This document shows positions 51,503 to 52,671 of a stretch of DNA of 52,671 nucleotides, piece after piece (the stretch's first letter is position 1; every line of letters begins with the position of its first letter). The notes under the pieces were generated by a model. The model ran no database searches. It was not told the origin of the DNA and worked only from the letters and a program-made list of their open reading frames with translations. This DNA is from Reyranella sp. Its GTDB lineage: Bacteria > Pseudomonadota > Alphaproteobacteria > Reyranellales > Reyranellaceae. The translations under genes were made by a program, and so were the position numbers. The stretch lies in contig JALHMO010000025.1 of NCBI GenBank assembly GCA_022844015.1, positions 1-52,671 of the forward strand, written 5' to 3'.

Positions 51503-52480
51503 TCAGGCCACGGTGAGGACGACCTTGCCCGTCGCCTTGCGCGACAGCAGCGCATTCATGGCCTCGGCGCCCTTCTCGAGCGGGAAGCGCATCGATACGT
51601 GCGGCTTGAGCTTGCCCTCGCCGTACCACTTCAGCAGCTCGTCGAAATTCCTGCGCGCTTCGGCCGGCTCGCGACCGCGCCACGCGCCATAGAAGACACC
51701 GCGGACGTCGCAGCTCTTCAGGAGCGCGAGGTTTGCGGGCAACGAAGGGATGCGGCCTGCCGCGAAGCCCACCACCAGGATGCGACCGCACCAGGCAATG
51801 CAGCGCACGGACTCGTCGAATGCATCCCCGCCCACGGCGTCATAGACGATGTCGGCGCCGGTGCCGGCGGTAAGCTCCTTCACCTTGTCGCGCATCTTCT
51901 CCTTGTTGTAGTTCACGAACATGGTGGCGCCGTACTTGCGGCAAATTTCCATCTTCTCGTCCGACCCGACGGCGGCGATGACCTTGAGCCCCATCAGCGC
52001 GCCGAGCTCGACCGCGGTCAGGCCTACTCCCCCCGATGCACCGGTCACCAGCAGGGTTTCGCCCGGCTTGTAGCTGCTCCGCTGCTTCAGGGCGTAGTAC
52101 GACGTCCCGTAGGTCATGGTGAAGGCGGCGCCGTCCTCGTAGCTCATGTTTGCCGGCATCTTCAGCAGGTTGCCCTGGTCGACGACCGCCTCGGAGGCGT
52201 AACCGCCATGACCGATCATGCCGATCACCCGGTCGCCCACCGCATATCCGGCGACGCCCTCGCCCACCTCGGTGATGTCGCCGGCGATCTCGTGCCCGGG
52301 AGCAAACGGACGCGGCGGCTTGAACTGGTACTTGTCGGCGATGATCAGCGTGTCGGGAAAGTTGACCCCGGCCGCGCGAATGGCGACACGGACCTGGCCC
52401 CGGCCGAGCGGCTGGGACGGCATCTCCACCAGCTTCAGGCTCTCCGGCCCGCCCGGCGTCTCGCTCAGCATAGCGCGCAT
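51503..52480 (-). CDS. NADPH:quinone oxidoreductase-like medium-chain dehydrogenase
   Basis: Zinc-independent MDR of the quinone reductase/crotonyl-type group, 325 residues. The GroES-like N-half carries AAGVNFPDTLIIADKYQ and PGHEIAGDITEVGEGV (about 40-80); the Rossmann half has LLVTGASGGVGLTAVELGALMG (about 144-165). No Cys/His zinc ligands are visible, consistent with quinone oxidoreductase rather than alcohol dehydrogenase. ATG at 52480 (MRAMLSETPGG) matches the family N-terminus; in-frame sequence upstream is unlike it. First gene of a tight operon with Bug, SDR and DUF2817 genes. Confidence 0.92.
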   Translation of the reverse strand: MRAMLSETPGGPESLKLVEMPSQPLGRGQVRVAIRAAGVNFPDTLIIADKYQFKPPRPFAPGHEIAGDITEVGEGVAGYAVGDRVIGMIGHGGYASEAVVDQGNLLKMPANMSYEDGAAFTMTYGTSYYALKQRSSYKPGETLLVTGASGGVGLTAVELGALMGLKVIAAVGSDEKMEICRKYGATMFVNYNKEKMRDKVKELTAGTGADIVYDAVGGDAFDESVRCIAWCGRILVVGFAAGRIPSLPANLALLKSCDVRGVFYGAWRGREPAEARRNFDELLKWYGEGKLKPHVSMRFPLEKGAEAMNALLSRKATGKVVLTVA

Positions 52481-52597
52481 GTCGTCCGCTCCCGTCCCGC
52501 TGTCTCGTCGTGTGGCGGCATTGATACGATGGCCGAACCCACAGCGTCCATGGCAGCTTGCGCCTGTGCTAGAAGGGCCACTTTCGCGGGGAGGAAG

Positions 52598-52671
52598 ATG
52601 GCGGGGCTGCAAGACGGTTCTGATTCATGCTCTTGCGGACCGCGAGCGTCCCGCTCGCTCATGCTCATGAG
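52598..52671 (+). CDS. Possible start of a gene that runs off the right edge
   Basis: ATG at 52598 preceded by GGGGAGGAAG, a strong Shine-Dalgarno; 24 codons remain open to the end (MAGLQDGSDSCSCGP...). A CTTGCGCC...TGCTAG-like stretch about 40 nt upstream could be part of its promoter. It diverges from the quinone oxidoreductase. Too short to name. Confidence 0.35.
   Translation, partial: MAGLQDGSDSCSCGPRASRSLMLM

Overview
The window looks like chromosomal DNA of a GC-rich alphaproteobacterium. Separate nuoC and nuoD genes, a glnB-glnA pair with a sigma-54-type promoter, the tig-clpP-clpX-lon-hup order and encoded CCA ends on all four tRNAs support this. Two orphan Bug-type substrate-binding proteins, a form II cox cluster and many amidohydrolase and CoA-type catabolic genes fit a metabolically versatile Reyranella- or Bradyrhizobium-like soil or water organism. 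That genus-level guess is inference.

Positions 1-6300 hold the start of the complex I operon (nuoABCDEFG, minus strand, nuoG cut by the window edge), preceded by tRNA-Asp and a divergent tRNA-Val. Positions 6600-15000 are a housekeeping block on the minus strand: tRNA-His, NAD(P)H-hydrate repair enzyme, tRNA-Leu, trigger factor, ClpP, ClpX, Lon and HU. Three of the tRNAs lie only 22-52 nt upstream of a protein gene on the same strand. Positions 15000-20000 carry two tandem TetR paralogues and an aminotransferase, then glnB-glnA. The regulators and the aminotransferase separate glnBA from the hydrate repair gene that often sits beside it.

The rest is accessory. Positions 20300-23900 hold a hydratase/CoA-transferase pair, a TauD-type dioxygenase and a small membrane protein. 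A truncated PhoD-like phosphatase (23918-24580) opens a stretch of visibly lower GC (about 24600-29830) with an orphan TRAP-type binding protein, an orphan family-3 binding protein and a hybrid histidine kinase. These could form a ligand-sensing module. Next come a Bug protein with a tartrate/D-malate-type dehydrogenase, a D-aminoacylase-type amidohydrolase with an ABM-domain protein, a TetR-controlled RND efflux pair with a clear operator dyad, a form II (BMS-type) cox cluster coxG-S-L-M ending in pcp, a membrane GH17 glucan enzyme, and a tight operon of quinone oxidoreductase, Bug protein, SDR and DUF2817 hydrolase.

Almost every long intergenic gap in the accessory part is filled with palindromic repeats. 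I distinguish four families: A, an 80-bp hairpin; B, inverted REP pairs; C, a 120-140 bp palindrome with GTCATCCCGAGC ends; and D, 'cctccccagc' hairpin pairs. One family C copy sits inside the RND operon. I found no CRISPR array, prophage, intact insertion sequence or toxin-antitoxin pair.
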